Under the pieces are notes generated by a model. It was given only the letters and a program-made list of their open reading frames with translations, ran no database searches and was not told the DNA's origin. The position numbers and the translations under genes were made by a program. Shown in pieces: positions 9,146-17,076 of a stretch of DNA of 64,000 bases (positions within the stretch are counted from its first letter, which is position 1; each line of letters opens with the position of its first letter). Source of the DNA: Phycisphaerae bacterium (GTDB lineage Bacteria; Planctomycetota; Phycisphaerae; UBA1845); assembly GCA_029260215.1 (NCBI GenBank), contig JAJDDQ010000031.1:186001-250000 (forward strand), read 5' to 3'.

Positions 9146-9667
9146 TCACGCGGGGTCGCGGCGTTTGGCTTTGAGGGCTTCGATCGACAGCCAACGTGAG
9201 TTGGAAACCAGCGCAATGAAGGCCAATCCGGTCAACGCGGTGTTCTCGCGGAGTTTGTCGCAGATGGGAATCTCTCCGCCGCCGCAGCCGCAGTCGAACT
9301 TGATATCGCAGAACGCGATACCCCCGTCGTTGTAGATACCGATAGCACGGTACGCCACCGCACCGGTGAAAAAGACCAACAGGCCAAAGATCATCAACGA
9401 CGCTCCGCGAAGCCAATAGCCGAAGACCATGAGCAGCCCGCAAAGCAACTCGACCCACGGCAAAATAATAGCCGTCAGGTTCATCGCGTAAGCTGGCTGT
9501 TCCGGAAGGAGTTGGTATTCGCGAATCAGCTTCAAAAACGTCGCCGGTTGCTGAATTTTGCCGATACTAAGCCAAACAAAAACCCCACCGACGATCAGTC
9601 GGGCGAGGATCATAGCCACATGCGTCTCGAAAGGCCTCTTGATCGCCAGTGCCGGGGTGTCGCTCAT
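9146..9667 (-). CDS. DoxX/MauE-like membrane protein
   Basis: A 173-residue integral membrane protein with four hydrophobic helices, resembling the DoxX/MauE redox-associated family. The early LARLIVGGVFVWLSIGKI segment and the LLPWVELLCGLLMV-type helix fit this family. Near residues 122-138 it carries five cysteines in CDIKFDCGCGGGEIPIC, a pattern seen in MauE-type proteins that pair with thioredoxin-like or sulfur-handling partners. The start codon overlaps the stop of the upstream rhodanese gene (ATGA), so the two form a coupled pair likely to deal with thiol or sulfur transfer at the membrane. Confidence 0.75.
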   Translation of the reverse strand: MSDTPALAIKRPFETHVAMILARLIVGGVFVWLSIGKIQQPATFLKLIREYQLLPEQPAYAMNLTAIILPWVELLCGLLMVFGYWLRGASLMIFGLLVFFTGAVAYRAIGIYNDGGIAFCDIKFDCGCGGGEIPICDKLRENTALTGLAFIALVSNSRWLSIEALKAKRRDPA

Positions 9668-10239
9668 TCAACGCCGCCTTCCTCAACTTCGAGACCGTCG
9701 TCAAGCCACTCCGCGATACCGCCCTCAAACACGAGCACCTTGTCACGGTCGATATCGCGATCCATCACCAGTTCCGACGCGAGGTAAATACTGTCTTCGC
9801 ACTCCCCACCACCGCAATAGACTACGATCTTGTCCGCTACAAGTATCGCGTCCCGTACCTTGTCGAAGTATTGATCCGAATCGTAACGGTCGATGTGCAA
9901 CGCTCCGGGAATGTGCGCCTCGGCAAAATGCGCGTCGTCCCGCGCATCCACAAACAGGACAGTCCCAAGCCCGTAGTCCTCACTCAAGTAGAAATCGACC
10001 ATCTCATCGAGCGTGACGTTCGGAAGCGGATTGTCGATCCCGGATTTCGTGTCCGACTCAGCCTGTCCCGACGCGTCGCCGGGCGAATCCTCTGCCGACC
10101 CGTCAGCCACCGGTGCGATCGTGGCGAAATAGCTGCGCGTCAGCTTCAGCCCGCCCTTGCCGCGAACCCCATTGAAGCCAAGCCCGGCGATCGAGCCGAT
10201 CAAAACAATCCCCAAAAAGGGAAAAACCGTTGATTTCAT
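9664..10239 (-). CDS. Membrane-anchored rhodanese-domain protein
   Basis: A 191-residue protein. Start chosen at 10239 because AGAAAGG lies just upstream; a longer frame to 10332 lacks a ribosome site. Residues about 1-22 form a signal anchor (STVFPFLGIVLIGSIAGLGF). A linker rich in acidic and Ser residues follows, then a rhodanese domain with VLFVDARDDAHFAEAHIPGA, the active-site loop YCGGGECEDS (catalytic Cys after Tyr) and VFEGGIAEW. This order matches periplasmic single-domain rhodaneses. It is coupled by ATGA to the DoxX/MauE-like gene. Confidence 0.85.
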   Translation of the reverse strand: MKSTVFPFLGIVLIGSIAGLGFNGVRGKGGLKLTRSYFATIAPVADGSAEDSPGDASGQAESDTKSGIDNPLPNVTLDEMVDFYLSEDYGLGTVLFVDARDDAHFAEAHIPGALHIDRYDSDQYFDKVRDAILVADKIVVYCGGGECEDSIYLASELVMDRDIDRDKVLVFEGGIAEWLDDGLEVEEGGVE

Positions 10240-10548
10240 CTTGCCAGACCTTTCTGGAGCCCGAGCGTCCGCCCAGTTTCGACGCGGTTCCCGCTCCGCC
10301 AACCCATGCGATTCTGGTATTTCAGGCCACAAGAGTCAACGCAATCGTCAAGCCTCGTTACGGTGTCGAAACAGAGGTGGGGGTGCGGCGATCCGGCGCG
10401 GATTTACAGCCGGAGCGTCTTGGCTTACCTTGGCTTGGTTCGGTCGCGACGGTCGGGAATCCCTGATTCGCGGACCGATAACGAGGGTCGGTCGCAGAAC
10501 CCGCGGCCCGAACACCTCGGCGGCTGAAAAAAGAAGCGTCACCGTTCG
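10240..10548. other. Divergent intergenic region, rhodanese / EF-G-like
   Basis: No gene seen. On the minus strand there is a plausible sigma70-like promoter for the rhodanese pair: TTGACT (10339-10334), 17 bases, CAGAAT (10316-10311). No equally good promoter was seen for the EF-G-like gene on the plus strand. Confidence 0.45.
10311..10339 (-). promoter_or_regulatory. Possible sigma70 promoter for rhodanese-DoxX pair
   Basis: TTGACT at 10339-10334 and CAGAAT at 10316-10311, spacing 17, upstream of the start at 10239. The match is by eye only. Confidence 0.4.
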
Positions 10549-12576
10549 ATGGAGAATTTCGCCTTGAACACTGAAGCTATGCGCAACATCGTTCTGATGG
10601 GTCATACCGGTGCCGGAAAAACGACGCTGGGGGAGGCCTGCCTGTTCCATACCGGAGTTACCAACCGCCTCGGCAACGTCGACGAAGGGTCCACGATTCT
10701 CGACTCCATGGACGAGGAGAAAGAGAAGAAGCACTCGCTGCAAACCGCCGTCTGCACCGTCGAACACGAAGGCGTTCAAATCAACATCGTTGATACGCCC
10801 GGCTTGGCCGACTTCTGCGGGCATGCCGTGCCCGCGCTGGCGGCTGCGGAAACGGCGGTCCTGGTTGTTTCCGCGACGGCCGGCATCGAGGTCAACACGC
10901 GAAAGATGTTCCAGCGCGCCCGCGACTATGGCCTGGGCATCATGATCGTGATTAACAAGATCGGCCTGGACAACGTCAACCTCGAAGAGTTGGTCGAGCA
11001 CTTGCAGGAGACCTTCGGCCCGCAATGCATTCCGGTGAATCTCCCGTCGGAGGGCGGCAAGAAAATCATCCGCTGCCTCGGCGGAACGGGCACGCCCGAT
11101 TTCGGCGACTTCGAAGCGGCGCACACCGCCCTCGTGGAAGCCGTCGCGGGCGCGGACGATGAGCTGATGGAACGCTACCTCGGCGGCGACGTTTCCGACG
11201 ACGAGGTCGTGCGTTACACGGCTTTATCGGTGACGAAGGGCGAGTTGGTTCCCATTCTCTTCACCAGCGCTCTGCACGATGTCGGCATACCGGAATTCCT
11301 GTCGGGCACCGTGCGCTACGGAGCCAGCCCGATTGCGGGGTTGAAGCGCAAGCGGGTCAACGACGAAGTCGAATTCGAGATCGATCCGGGCGACAAGGAA
11401 TTCATAGGCCAGGTCTTCAAGATCGGCAGCGACGTCAAGAGCAACATCAAATACAGCTTCATCCGCGTTCACAGCGGCACGTTGAAATCCGACACAACCT
11501 TGCACACCGCCAGTGAAAAGAAAAACGTCCGACCGGGCCAAATCTACCGTATGATGGGCGGCGGTCACACGGAAATTCCCGAAGCCGGACCGGGCGATCT
11601 TATCGCGCTGGCCAAGCTGGACGTTCACATCGGCGACGTGGTCTATTCAGGTGAGGGCGGATCCATCGAGATGCCCAAGCTGCCCAAGCCCATGTATTCG
11701 TTGGCCATCGAATCCAAAAATCGCGGCGACGAAGACAAAATCGCAGCGGCCTTCCGGCGGTTCGCGGAAGAGGATCCTTGTTTCGTCATCGAGCGCAACC
11801 CCGACACACACGAGACCGTGGTCCACGGCGTGGGCGACGTTCACCTGCGGACCTACCTGCATCGATTGGCCACGCATTACAAAGCCGAAGTCGAAACGCA
11901 TCCGCCCAAAATTCCCTATCGCGAAACGATCACCGGCAAAGCCGAAAACATTGATTACTCGCACAAAAAGCAAACGGGCGGCGCGGGGCAGTTTGGCCGC
12001 GTAATCATCAACGTCCTGCCCAATGAGCGCGGTGCGGGTTACGAATTCGTCGACAAGATTTTCGGCGGAGCCATCGACCAGTCGTTCCGCCCGAGCGTTG
12101 ACAAGGGCGTCCGTGCTCAGATGGCCGTCGGCGTGTTGGCCGGCTACCCGGTCGTCGATGTTAAGGTCGAGTTGATCGACGGCAAAACACACCCCGTCGA
12201 TAGCAAGGACATCGCGTTCCAGATCGCCGGGCGCGGAGCATTCCGGGAAGGCTTCCTCAAAGCCAAGCCGATCCTGCTCGAACCGATCGTCACGATCGAA
12301 GTCACCGCTCCCGTGGAATTCCTCGGGGATCTACAGGGCGATCTCGCTTCCCGCCGAGGCCAACCGATTGGCCAGGACATGCTCCCCGGTCAGATGGCTA
12401 TCCTGCGCGCCAGTGTGCCGCTCGGTGAAGTCGCCGATTACCATTCGCGACTTTCCAGCATCACCGGCGGGCAAGGTAGTTTCATGATGGAACTGTCGCA
12501 CTACGACACTGTCCCGGCGAATGTGCAGCAGAAGATTGTGGCGGAGCATCAGGCCGCCCAACACCATTCAGAGTAG
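10549..12576 (+). CDS. Divergent elongation factor G-like GTPase
   Basis: A 675-residue EF-G homologue close to the usual 690-700 residues. G1 is GHTGAGKTTL, G3 DTPGLADF, and the switch I region reads SMDEEKEKKHSLQTAV, the pattern of EF-G-like paralogues (FusA2 type) rather than canonical FusA. The G4 motif reads NKIG instead of NKxD, a loss of the Asp that normally gives guanine specificity. Domains II-V are present (the IPYRETITGKAE segment, GAGQFGRVIINVLPNERG, domain V with EPIVTIEVTAPVEFLGDL and the GGQGSFMMELSHY end). The start is uncertain: ATG 10549 has a weak upstream site, while TTG 10564 is well spaced behind GGAG. Role: probably a translocase paralogue or ribosome-associated GTPase. 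Confidence 0.88.
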   Translation: MENFALNTEAMRNIVLMGHTGAGKTTLGEACLFHTGVTNRLGNVDEGSTILDSMDEEKEKKHSLQTAVCTVEHEGVQINIVDTPGLADFCGHAVPALAAAETAVLVVSATAGIEVNTRKMFQRARDYGLGIMIVINKIGLDNVNLEELVEHLQETFGPQCIPVNLPSEGGKKIIRCLGGTGTPDFGDFEAAHTALVEAVAGADDELMERYLGGDVSDDEVVRYTALSVTKGELVPILFTSALHDVGIPEFLSGTVRYGASPIAGLKRKRVNDEVEFEIDPGDKEFIGQVFKIGSDVKSNIKYSFIRVHSGTLKSDTTLHTASEKKNVRPGQIYRMMGGGHTEIPEAGPGDLIALAKLDVHIGDVVYSGEGGSIEMPKLPKPMYSLAIESKNRGDEDKIAAAFRRFAEEDPCFVIERNPDTHETVVHGVGDVHLRTYLHRLATHYKAEVETHPPKIPYRETITGKAENIDYSHKKQTGGAGQFGRVIINVLPNERGAGYEFVDKIFGGAIDQSFRPSVDKGVRAQMAVGVLAGYPVVDVKVELIDGKTHPVDSKDIAFQIAGRGAFREGFLKAKPILLEPIVTIEVTAPVEFLGDLQGDLASRRGQPIGQDMLPGQMAILRASVPLGEVADYHSRLSSITGGQGSFMMELSHYDTVPANVQQKIVAEHQAAQHHSE

Positions 12577-12702
12577 CGATCTCTCAATTGAACGGGATAC
12601 GCTGTACGCCGCTGGCGACTGTAATCTATTTGTAATTCAAAGGTTACAGTTGTGCGGCGTCTTTGCGCTGTCCTCGCCGTGGCGTAATTCCGGCGCTGCG
12701 CA

Positions 12703-12731
12703 TTTGCCCACGGTCGATTGCGGTTCTATAG
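12703..12731 (+). promoter_or_regulatory. Sigma70-like promoter of candidate sRNA 1
   Basis: TTGCCC at 12703-12708, 17-base spacer, TATAGA at 12726-12731. Predicted transcription start near 12738. Confidence 0.5.
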
Positions 12732-12737
12732 AATTTA

Positions 12738-12861
12738 GTAGCTGCGAGGCGCTCCTCGCACAGAATCGCGATGAACCGCATCCGACGCGGTGACCATAGA
12801 GCTTTTCCCCTCCGGAAGCACCGGGTTGGCCTCGCAAGAGGGCTACCCGGTGTTTTCTTTT
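12738..12861 (+). ncRNA. Candidate small RNA 1 (about 124 nt)
   Basis: Lies between a sigma70-like promoter and a strong terminator hairpin. The transcript could fold into three hairpins: TGCGAGG/CCTCGCA with a four-base loop, CCGC/GCGG, and the terminator stem. I compared it by eye with SRP RNA, 6S RNA, tmRNA and RNase P landmarks and found no match. The segment has no open frame with a ribosome site. It could instead be a leader or a leftover of a lost gene. Confidence 0.4.
12819..12861 (+). terminator. Strong rho-independent terminator
   Basis: Stem CACCGGGT pairs with ACCCGGTG, extended by GCCTC/GAGGGC around a GCAA tetraloop, followed by TTTTCTTTT at 12853-12861. Confidence 0.8.
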
Positions 12862-13014
12862 CGCGCGCCAAGTCCTGACGCTGCCGGCTGGCAGGTGAAG
12901 GCAACGTGCGTGCGACGGGCGGGGTGTATGCGGCTGGTTGTGAGGCGTTCGATTTCGACTTCGCGGGGTTTCAGAACGGAATCGCGGAGTAGCGTGCGTG
13001 CCCGGTCTTGTGCG

Positions 13015-13061
13015 CGTCGCACGCGACACAGCTAAGCTCTCCGGCGTGACGTGGGATGCGC
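13015..13061 (-). repeat. Palindromic repeat family C, copy 1
   Basis: Read on the minus strand it gives GCATCCCACGTCAC, a short variable piece, then GCTTAGCTGTGTCGCGTGCG. The same order occurs at 53842-53890 and 55357-55406. The core is a near-palindrome (CGTGTCGC / GCGACACG). Confidence 0.75.
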
Positions 13062-13221
13062 ATTAAGTGGTCTAATTCGCAGCGTGCGCTGGTCTGAAAT
13101 ATCGAGCTTTATCCGAAGCTCGCAGCGCTTGGCGGAATCGAGCTGAACCATCGAGTATCGAATCGTGCGCACGTTAGTGCAACCGCACAAAATATGGATT
13201 CGCCGGGATTTATCATTTTTC

Positions 13222-13251
13222 TTGACCCGACGCGTGGTCAATCTCTACAAT
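13222..13251 (+). promoter_or_regulatory. Sigma70-like promoter of candidate RNA 2
   Basis: TTGACC at 13222-13227, 18-base spacer, TACAAT at 13246-13251. One of the best promoter matches in the window. Confidence 0.6.
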
Positions 13252-13449
13252 TCATTCGTGGGTCGTGCAGCGTCGCGACGGTTTCCAAAGCGCCGGAAGC
13301 CCGCACGTCTTGGCAACGGCTTCACCGCGGGTGAGTTGAATCACTCGCGAGGCGGTGTCGGTGACGGCTGGCACCTTGGGCAGGCCCGGTTGATCCTTTC
13401 TCACCATTGGATCGGTCGGGGAGTCGGCCCTTAGATAAGGAGGTGATTT

Positions 13450-13485
13450 GTGGAATCAGGTGAATGTACGAGGTGGCTGCGATAG
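13450..13485 (+). CDS. Possible 11-codon leader peptide
   Basis: GTG start six bases behind GGAGG inside AAGGAGGTGAT, which pairs with 11 bases of the 16S 3' end. It would encode M-ESGECTRWLR. A hairpin (13498-13516) and a terminator (13527-13566) follow. Speculative: the strong ribosome site is seen, translation is inferred. Confidence 0.3.
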   Translation: MESGECTRWLR

Positions 13486-13526
13486 TGCAGCGAACGTGGC
13501 TGCGTTCGCAGCAGCCTTGAGATTTC

Positions 13527-13566
13527 GGCCCGTTGTCGCACATGCGGCAGCGGGCCGCTTTTATTT
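13527..13566 (+). terminator. Rho-independent terminator
   Basis: GGCCCGTTGTCGC pairs with GCGGCAGCGGGCC (two wobble pairs) around ACAT, then GCTTTTATTT. Confidence 0.8.
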
Positions 13567-13717
13567 GAAGTGGGTGTTGACGAACTTGCCGGATGGGACG
13601 AATCGTCGGAAATCATCGCTGAAGTCTTGATTTCGGACCTTGAACCGCGATTGTAAAATCTATACGATTATATACGTATCGACGGATTACGGGTTCCTGA
13701 GTTCATGAGGTGTCAGC

Positions 13718-16700
13718 ATGATCAGCTTCCGGGTTTGCAAAATCTCCCTGCCATGCGTCTTGGTATCAGCGTTGAGTCTCGCGTTTTGTGGTAGCGCTGG
13801 GGCTGTTCCTCCGCCTGCTCACGACGCGGCACACGGCGGAATTCCCGCACAAAGCAGCCGCCCCGTGGACATGAGCCATGTTCCGCAGGAAGCGTTCGGG
13901 CAGGACGCGGGGTGTATCACCTGCCACGCGAACATCGAAAACGCAACTGAGAACATGGGTTTTGAGTTGAGTTGCGTGTTTTGTCACGGCGGTGACCCGG
14001 ATGCGACGACGATCAAAACGGCGCACGTTCTGCCGACGCTCCCGGTCATTATGGACAATACCGTCCCGCCACTCGATTACGATTTGCCCTATCAGCGATT
14101 TCTGAATCCCACGAACCTGCGTGTTGTTAATGATACCTGCGGAATCTGCCATCAATACCAAGTTGATATGACTCTGAAGAGCATGATGGCGACGGCGGCT
14201 GGGCACTACGCGGGGGGGCTTTATCAAAACGGCGTTGTGGATACGCAGACGCCGATCTACGGAACGTTCAGCGTCGTGGACGATGACGGTTTTGTTCCGA
14301 CCGAGCAGGGCGCGGTGGCGGAGCTTCTGGACCTTTTGAGTTACGATCCAAGCGGTGACCCGAATGAGATCGCCACACACTTTGCAGCCGTACCGGGTCA
14401 GGCCTGCGCTCGCTGCCATCTTTGGTCGCGCGGGAAGGGTTATCGTGGTGCGGAGAACGCGGAGGGTGTTTACCGGGCTGACGGGTGCGCCGCCTGCCAC
14501 ATGCTCTACGCCAACGATGGTTTATCCCGAAGTGCGGATCCCCTGATCGATCACACGGAAACGGGGCACCCAATGTACCATACCGTTACGCGGGAGATTC
14601 CCACGGATCAATGCCTGCATTGCCATCATCGCGGTGCGCGTATCGGCCTGACGTTTACCGGGCGGGGCCAGATGCCGCCGCGGCTGCCGTCCGGTCCGGG
14701 GATTGCGGGGACGACCGACGAGCGTTTCAACAGCAACTTCCATTACACCGATCCCGAAACCAATCCGCAGGACATCCACGGCGAGCGTGGCCTGCATTGC
14801 ATCGATTGCCATACCAAGACCGAGGTCATGGGCGACGGCAATCTTTGGGGTCACATGGACCAGGCTACCAAGATCGAATGCCGCACATGTCATGGGCTAC
14901 CCGGCTCGCTGGCCACCTTGAACGACAACGACGGCGATCCGCTTTCCAACGTCCTGCACATGCTGGATGGCACGACCGTATTGACGTCGAAAGTTGACGG
15001 GGTTGAGCATGTCGTGCCCCGCGTCATGGACATCGTCAATCCGGATTCAGACCGATACAGTCCGCATGCGGCCTGCGCCATGAACGGAGACCACATCAAG
15101 GATGAGGGCGGGTTGGAATGCTACGCCTGTCATACCTACTGGACACCCAACTGCTTCGGATGTCATTTCGAACGCGACGAACGATTCATCGGTGTCAACC
15201 TTGTGACACGGCAGGAAGAGGTCGGCCGTGTGCGAACCAACAACAAGGTGTTCGCATCGTTCAAGAACTTCTTCTACGGTCCCAACGCGGAGGGCAAATA
15301 CGCGCCGTACATCGTCAGTTGTCACCCCATTGCGGATGTGACCGCGCCGGACGGCTCGAAGATTCTGGATTTTGCGATGCCTTCCACCACCAACGGCAAG
15401 TCCGGCCTGGGTCACAACCCTGTTCAACCACACGCCGTACGCGGTCACGGCCAAGTGCGAACTTGCGCGGAGTGTCACCGCGCCCCGTCCTCTCTTGGGC
15501 TTGGGACGGGCAGCTATGCCCTCGCCCGCGACTTCGCGTTCACAGCTTCGGAAGACGGAGTACGCGTTTACGATCGTCGAACCGATCCTGAGAATCCCGC
15601 GATCGTCGGCACGCTTCCGACAGGCATGCCCCTGGCGATGGCTACCTATCCCGACATCATCGAGGGGACGTCAAACTGGTTGTTCGTTGCGGCTGGTACC
15701 CAGGGTCTTTTCGCTTACAACATGCAAGGCCCGTTCCCGATCCCACCCGCGTTGCAGTTGGCTGACACCAATGCGATCGACGTCGCTCGGGCGGCTCGCT
15801 ACCTGTACGTCGCGGTCGAGGGGGTCGGCGTAAACATTTACGACAACGAAGACCCAGCCACCGCGACGCTCGTCGCCACCGTACCCATACCCAGTGTCCG
15901 GCACATCGTGCCCTGGGGCATTCACTTGTTTGTGGCTGCCGGTCCAGCCGGCGTGGTTGTGGTGGATATTTCCGATCACAGCGCGCCCGTTATCGCGGGC
16001 GGATACGCCGGCATCAACGCGGCGGACATTCATCTCTACGCCCATATGCAGAAGACGCGGCACTTCGCCGCACGCGCGTACGTTTCGGATCCCAACACCG
16101 GTGTTCACGTGCTGGACCTGCTGCCGGAGTTTGCGGCACCTGTTGCGGTCGGCCTGCTGCCGTTGCCGGGTGCGCGTGGCATGGACACTTATACTGCCTA
16201 TGTGGCCGCCCAAGACGACGTGCCTTCGCGCGAGCACGATTACCTCTACGTCGCCGCCGGGAGTAATGGATTGGCTATCTATGACATTACCGAGCCTGAC
16301 GATATTCAAACGATCGCCATGCTCAACGAGCTCGCCGGAGCAGCTGTGCATGTTGATGTGGCCAGCGAGATGGCGCCTCCGGGTGTGGACGACTATGCTC
16401 TTGTGGCTGCCGGCAAAGCCGGTGTGCATCTGATCGATGTGACTGATCCTGCCAGCCCGGTGTTTCTTCAGACGATCCAGGCGGCGAGTACGACGCGCGT
16501 GCTGGTCGAGGTTCAGCAGATGGATCGCTTCATGGACGAGCAGGGGAATCAGCTCAAGGAGAATTCTCATCCCGGAATTACCGTGATGAATCGTGCGGAC
16601 ATCGTGCGTATTCTTTCGACGGATATCTCCGCCCCGTGCGCGCAAGACAGCGATTTTGACGGCGATTCGGACACGGATCTGATCGACATGGCCCACTTTG

Positions 16701-16873
16701 TCGCGTGCATGGACGGCCCCAACGTCAGCGCCGGGCTCGGCTGCGCTCCCGGCGATGCCGACGACGACGGCGATGTTGATTTCGGGGACTTCGCAGCGTT
16801 CCAATTGGCAGCGTCAGCCATGAGCAACGCCCCATCGCCGAGCGCCCCTGAGCCGATTGCGTGGGCGAAGTAG
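13718..16873 (+). CDS. Secreted 11-haem c-type cytochrome with LVIVD-like repeats and dockerin
   Basis: A 1051-residue exported protein with signal peptide (residues 1-29, ending GSAGA). Eleven CxxCH motifs occur from residue 66 (CITCH) to about 583 (CAECH): CITCH, CVFCH, CGICH, CARCH, CAACH, CLHCH, CIDCH, CRTCH, CYACH, CFGCH, CAECH. Residues about 600-960 hold repeated strands such as LFVAAGTQGLFAY, LYVAVEGVGVNIYD and LFVAAGPAGVVVVDIS, resembling LVIVD/beta-propeller repeats. Residues about 976-1030 form a dockerin-like pair of Ca-binding loops (DFDGDSDTDLIDM and GDADDDGDVDFGDF). Probably an extracytoplasmic electron-transfer or redox protein held in a complex. The start is supported by GAGGTG upstream. 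Confidence 0.88.
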   Translation: MISFRVCKISLPCVLVSALSLAFCGSAGAVPPPAHDAAHGGIPAQSSRPVDMSHVPQEAFGQDAGCITCHANIENATENMGFELSCVFCHGGDPDATTIKTAHVLPTLPVIMDNTVPPLDYDLPYQRFLNPTNLRVVNDTCGICHQYQVDMTLKSMMATAAGHYAGGLYQNGVVDTQTPIYGTFSVVDDDGFVPTEQGAVAELLDLLSYDPSGDPNEIATHFAAVPGQACARCHLWSRGKGYRGAENAEGVYRADGCAACHMLYANDGLSRSADPLIDHTETGHPMYHTVTREIPTDQCLHCHHRGARIGLTFTGRGQMPPRLPSGPGIAGTTDERFNSNFHYTDPETNPQDIHGERGLHCIDCHTKTEVMGDGNLWGHMDQATKIECRTCHGLPGSLATLNDNDGDPLSNVLHMLDGTTVLTSKVDGVEHVVPRVMDIVNPDSDRYSPHAACAMNGDHIKDEGGLECYACHTYWTPNCFGCHFERDERFIGVNLVTRQEEVGRVRTNNKVFASFKNFFYGPNAEGKYAPYIVSCHPIADVTAPDGSKILDFAMPSTTNGKSGLGHNPVQPHAVRGHGQVRTCAECHRAPSSLGLGTGSYALARDFAFTASEDGVRVYDRRTDPENPAIVGTLPTGMPLAMATYPDIIEGTSNWLFVAAGTQGLFAYNMQGPFPIPPALQLADTNAIDVARAARYLYVAVEGVGVNIYDNEDPATATLVATVPIPSVRHIVPWGIHLFVAAGPAGVVVVDISDHSAPVIAGGYAGINAADIHLYAHMQKTRHFAARAYVSDPNTGVHVLDLLPEFAAPVAVGLLPLPGARGMDTYTAYVAAQDDVPSREHDYLYVAAGSNGLAIYDITEPDDIQTIAMLNELAGAAVHVDVASEMAPPGVDDYALVAAGKAGVHLIDVTDPASPVFLQTIQAASTTRVLVEVQQMDRFMDEQGNQLKENSHPGITVMNRADIVRILSTDISAPCAQDSDFDGDSDTDLIDMAHFVACMDGPNVSAGLGCAPGDADDDGDVDFGDFAAFQLAASAMSNAPSPSAPEPIAWAK

Positions 16874-17076
16874 GTGCGAAAAACGACGGTGCCCTATGCG
16901 TGGCACCGCTGGCAGTGCTCCGACACAGCTCAATTGATGAGTCGGATGACGTGATTGGGTGCGGCGCATGCCTTGGGTACGCTGTCAGTGCCAACATGCC
17001 CGCCTTCGAGGCGGGCATGCCACCCATCGGATAACGCATGGTTCCGTTGGCAGGCTGTCATCTTGCGGGCGCGGCC
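16874..17076. other. Convergent intergenic region with palindromic repeat
   Basis: Lies between the 3' ends of the cytochrome gene and the aminotransferase gene. It holds the palindrome described at 16995 and could serve as a two-way terminator. Confidence 0.6.
16995..17019. repeat. REP family B, copy 1
   Basis: Perfect palindrome: arms CATGCCCGCC and GGCGGGCATG around TTCGA. An identical core lies at 37859-37883, again just downstream of an exported redox protein gene, with related flanks (GCACGCTG / GTACGCTG upstream, CCAC downstream). Confidence 0.9.

Larger units (their letters stand above)
13258..13566 (+). ncRNA. Candidate structured RNA or leader transcript 2
   Basis: About 309 bases from a good promoter to a strong terminator. 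A 12-bp stem (CCCGGTTGATCC with GGATCGGTCGGG, some wobble pairs) sits just before an exceptionally strong ribosome site AAGGAGGTGAT (13437-13447). That site heads an 11-codon open frame starting with GTG at 13450. Two hairpins follow, the second being the terminator. This layout resembles a leader-peptide attenuator, but no gene lies directly behind the terminator that it obviously controls; the cytochrome gene starts 150 bases further on. No known RNA family was recognised. Confidence 0.4.
12577..13717. other. Long intergenic region with two candidate RNA units
   Basis: No convincing protein gene in 1141 bases. It holds an inverted repeat (ACTGTAA at 12618-12624, TTACAGT at 12644-12650), a promoter plus terminator unit at 12703-12861, a dispersed palindromic repeat at 13015-13061, and a second promoter plus terminator unit at 13222-13566. 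The last stretch (13567-13717) is AT-richer and probably carries the cytochrome promoter. Confidence 0.6.

Noticed and set aside
12790..13035. An 81-codon open frame over the terminator at 12819
   Set aside because: Runs through a strong terminator hairpin and has an Arg/Ser-rich random composition.
13437..13447. AAGGAGGTGAT as part of an rRNA gene
   Set aside because: It is the complement of the 16S 3' end, i.e. a ribosome site, and no rRNA sequence surrounds it.
12738..13566. Could the two RNA units be SRP RNA, 6S RNA, tmRNA or RNase P RNA?
   Set aside because: None of the conserved landmark sequences of those RNAs is visible by eye; left as unclassified candidates.
15671..16804. A 377-codon open frame opposite the cytochrome gene
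   Set aside because: Antisense shadow of the LVIVD/dockerin region; His/Arg-rich composition typical of reverse-frame artefacts.
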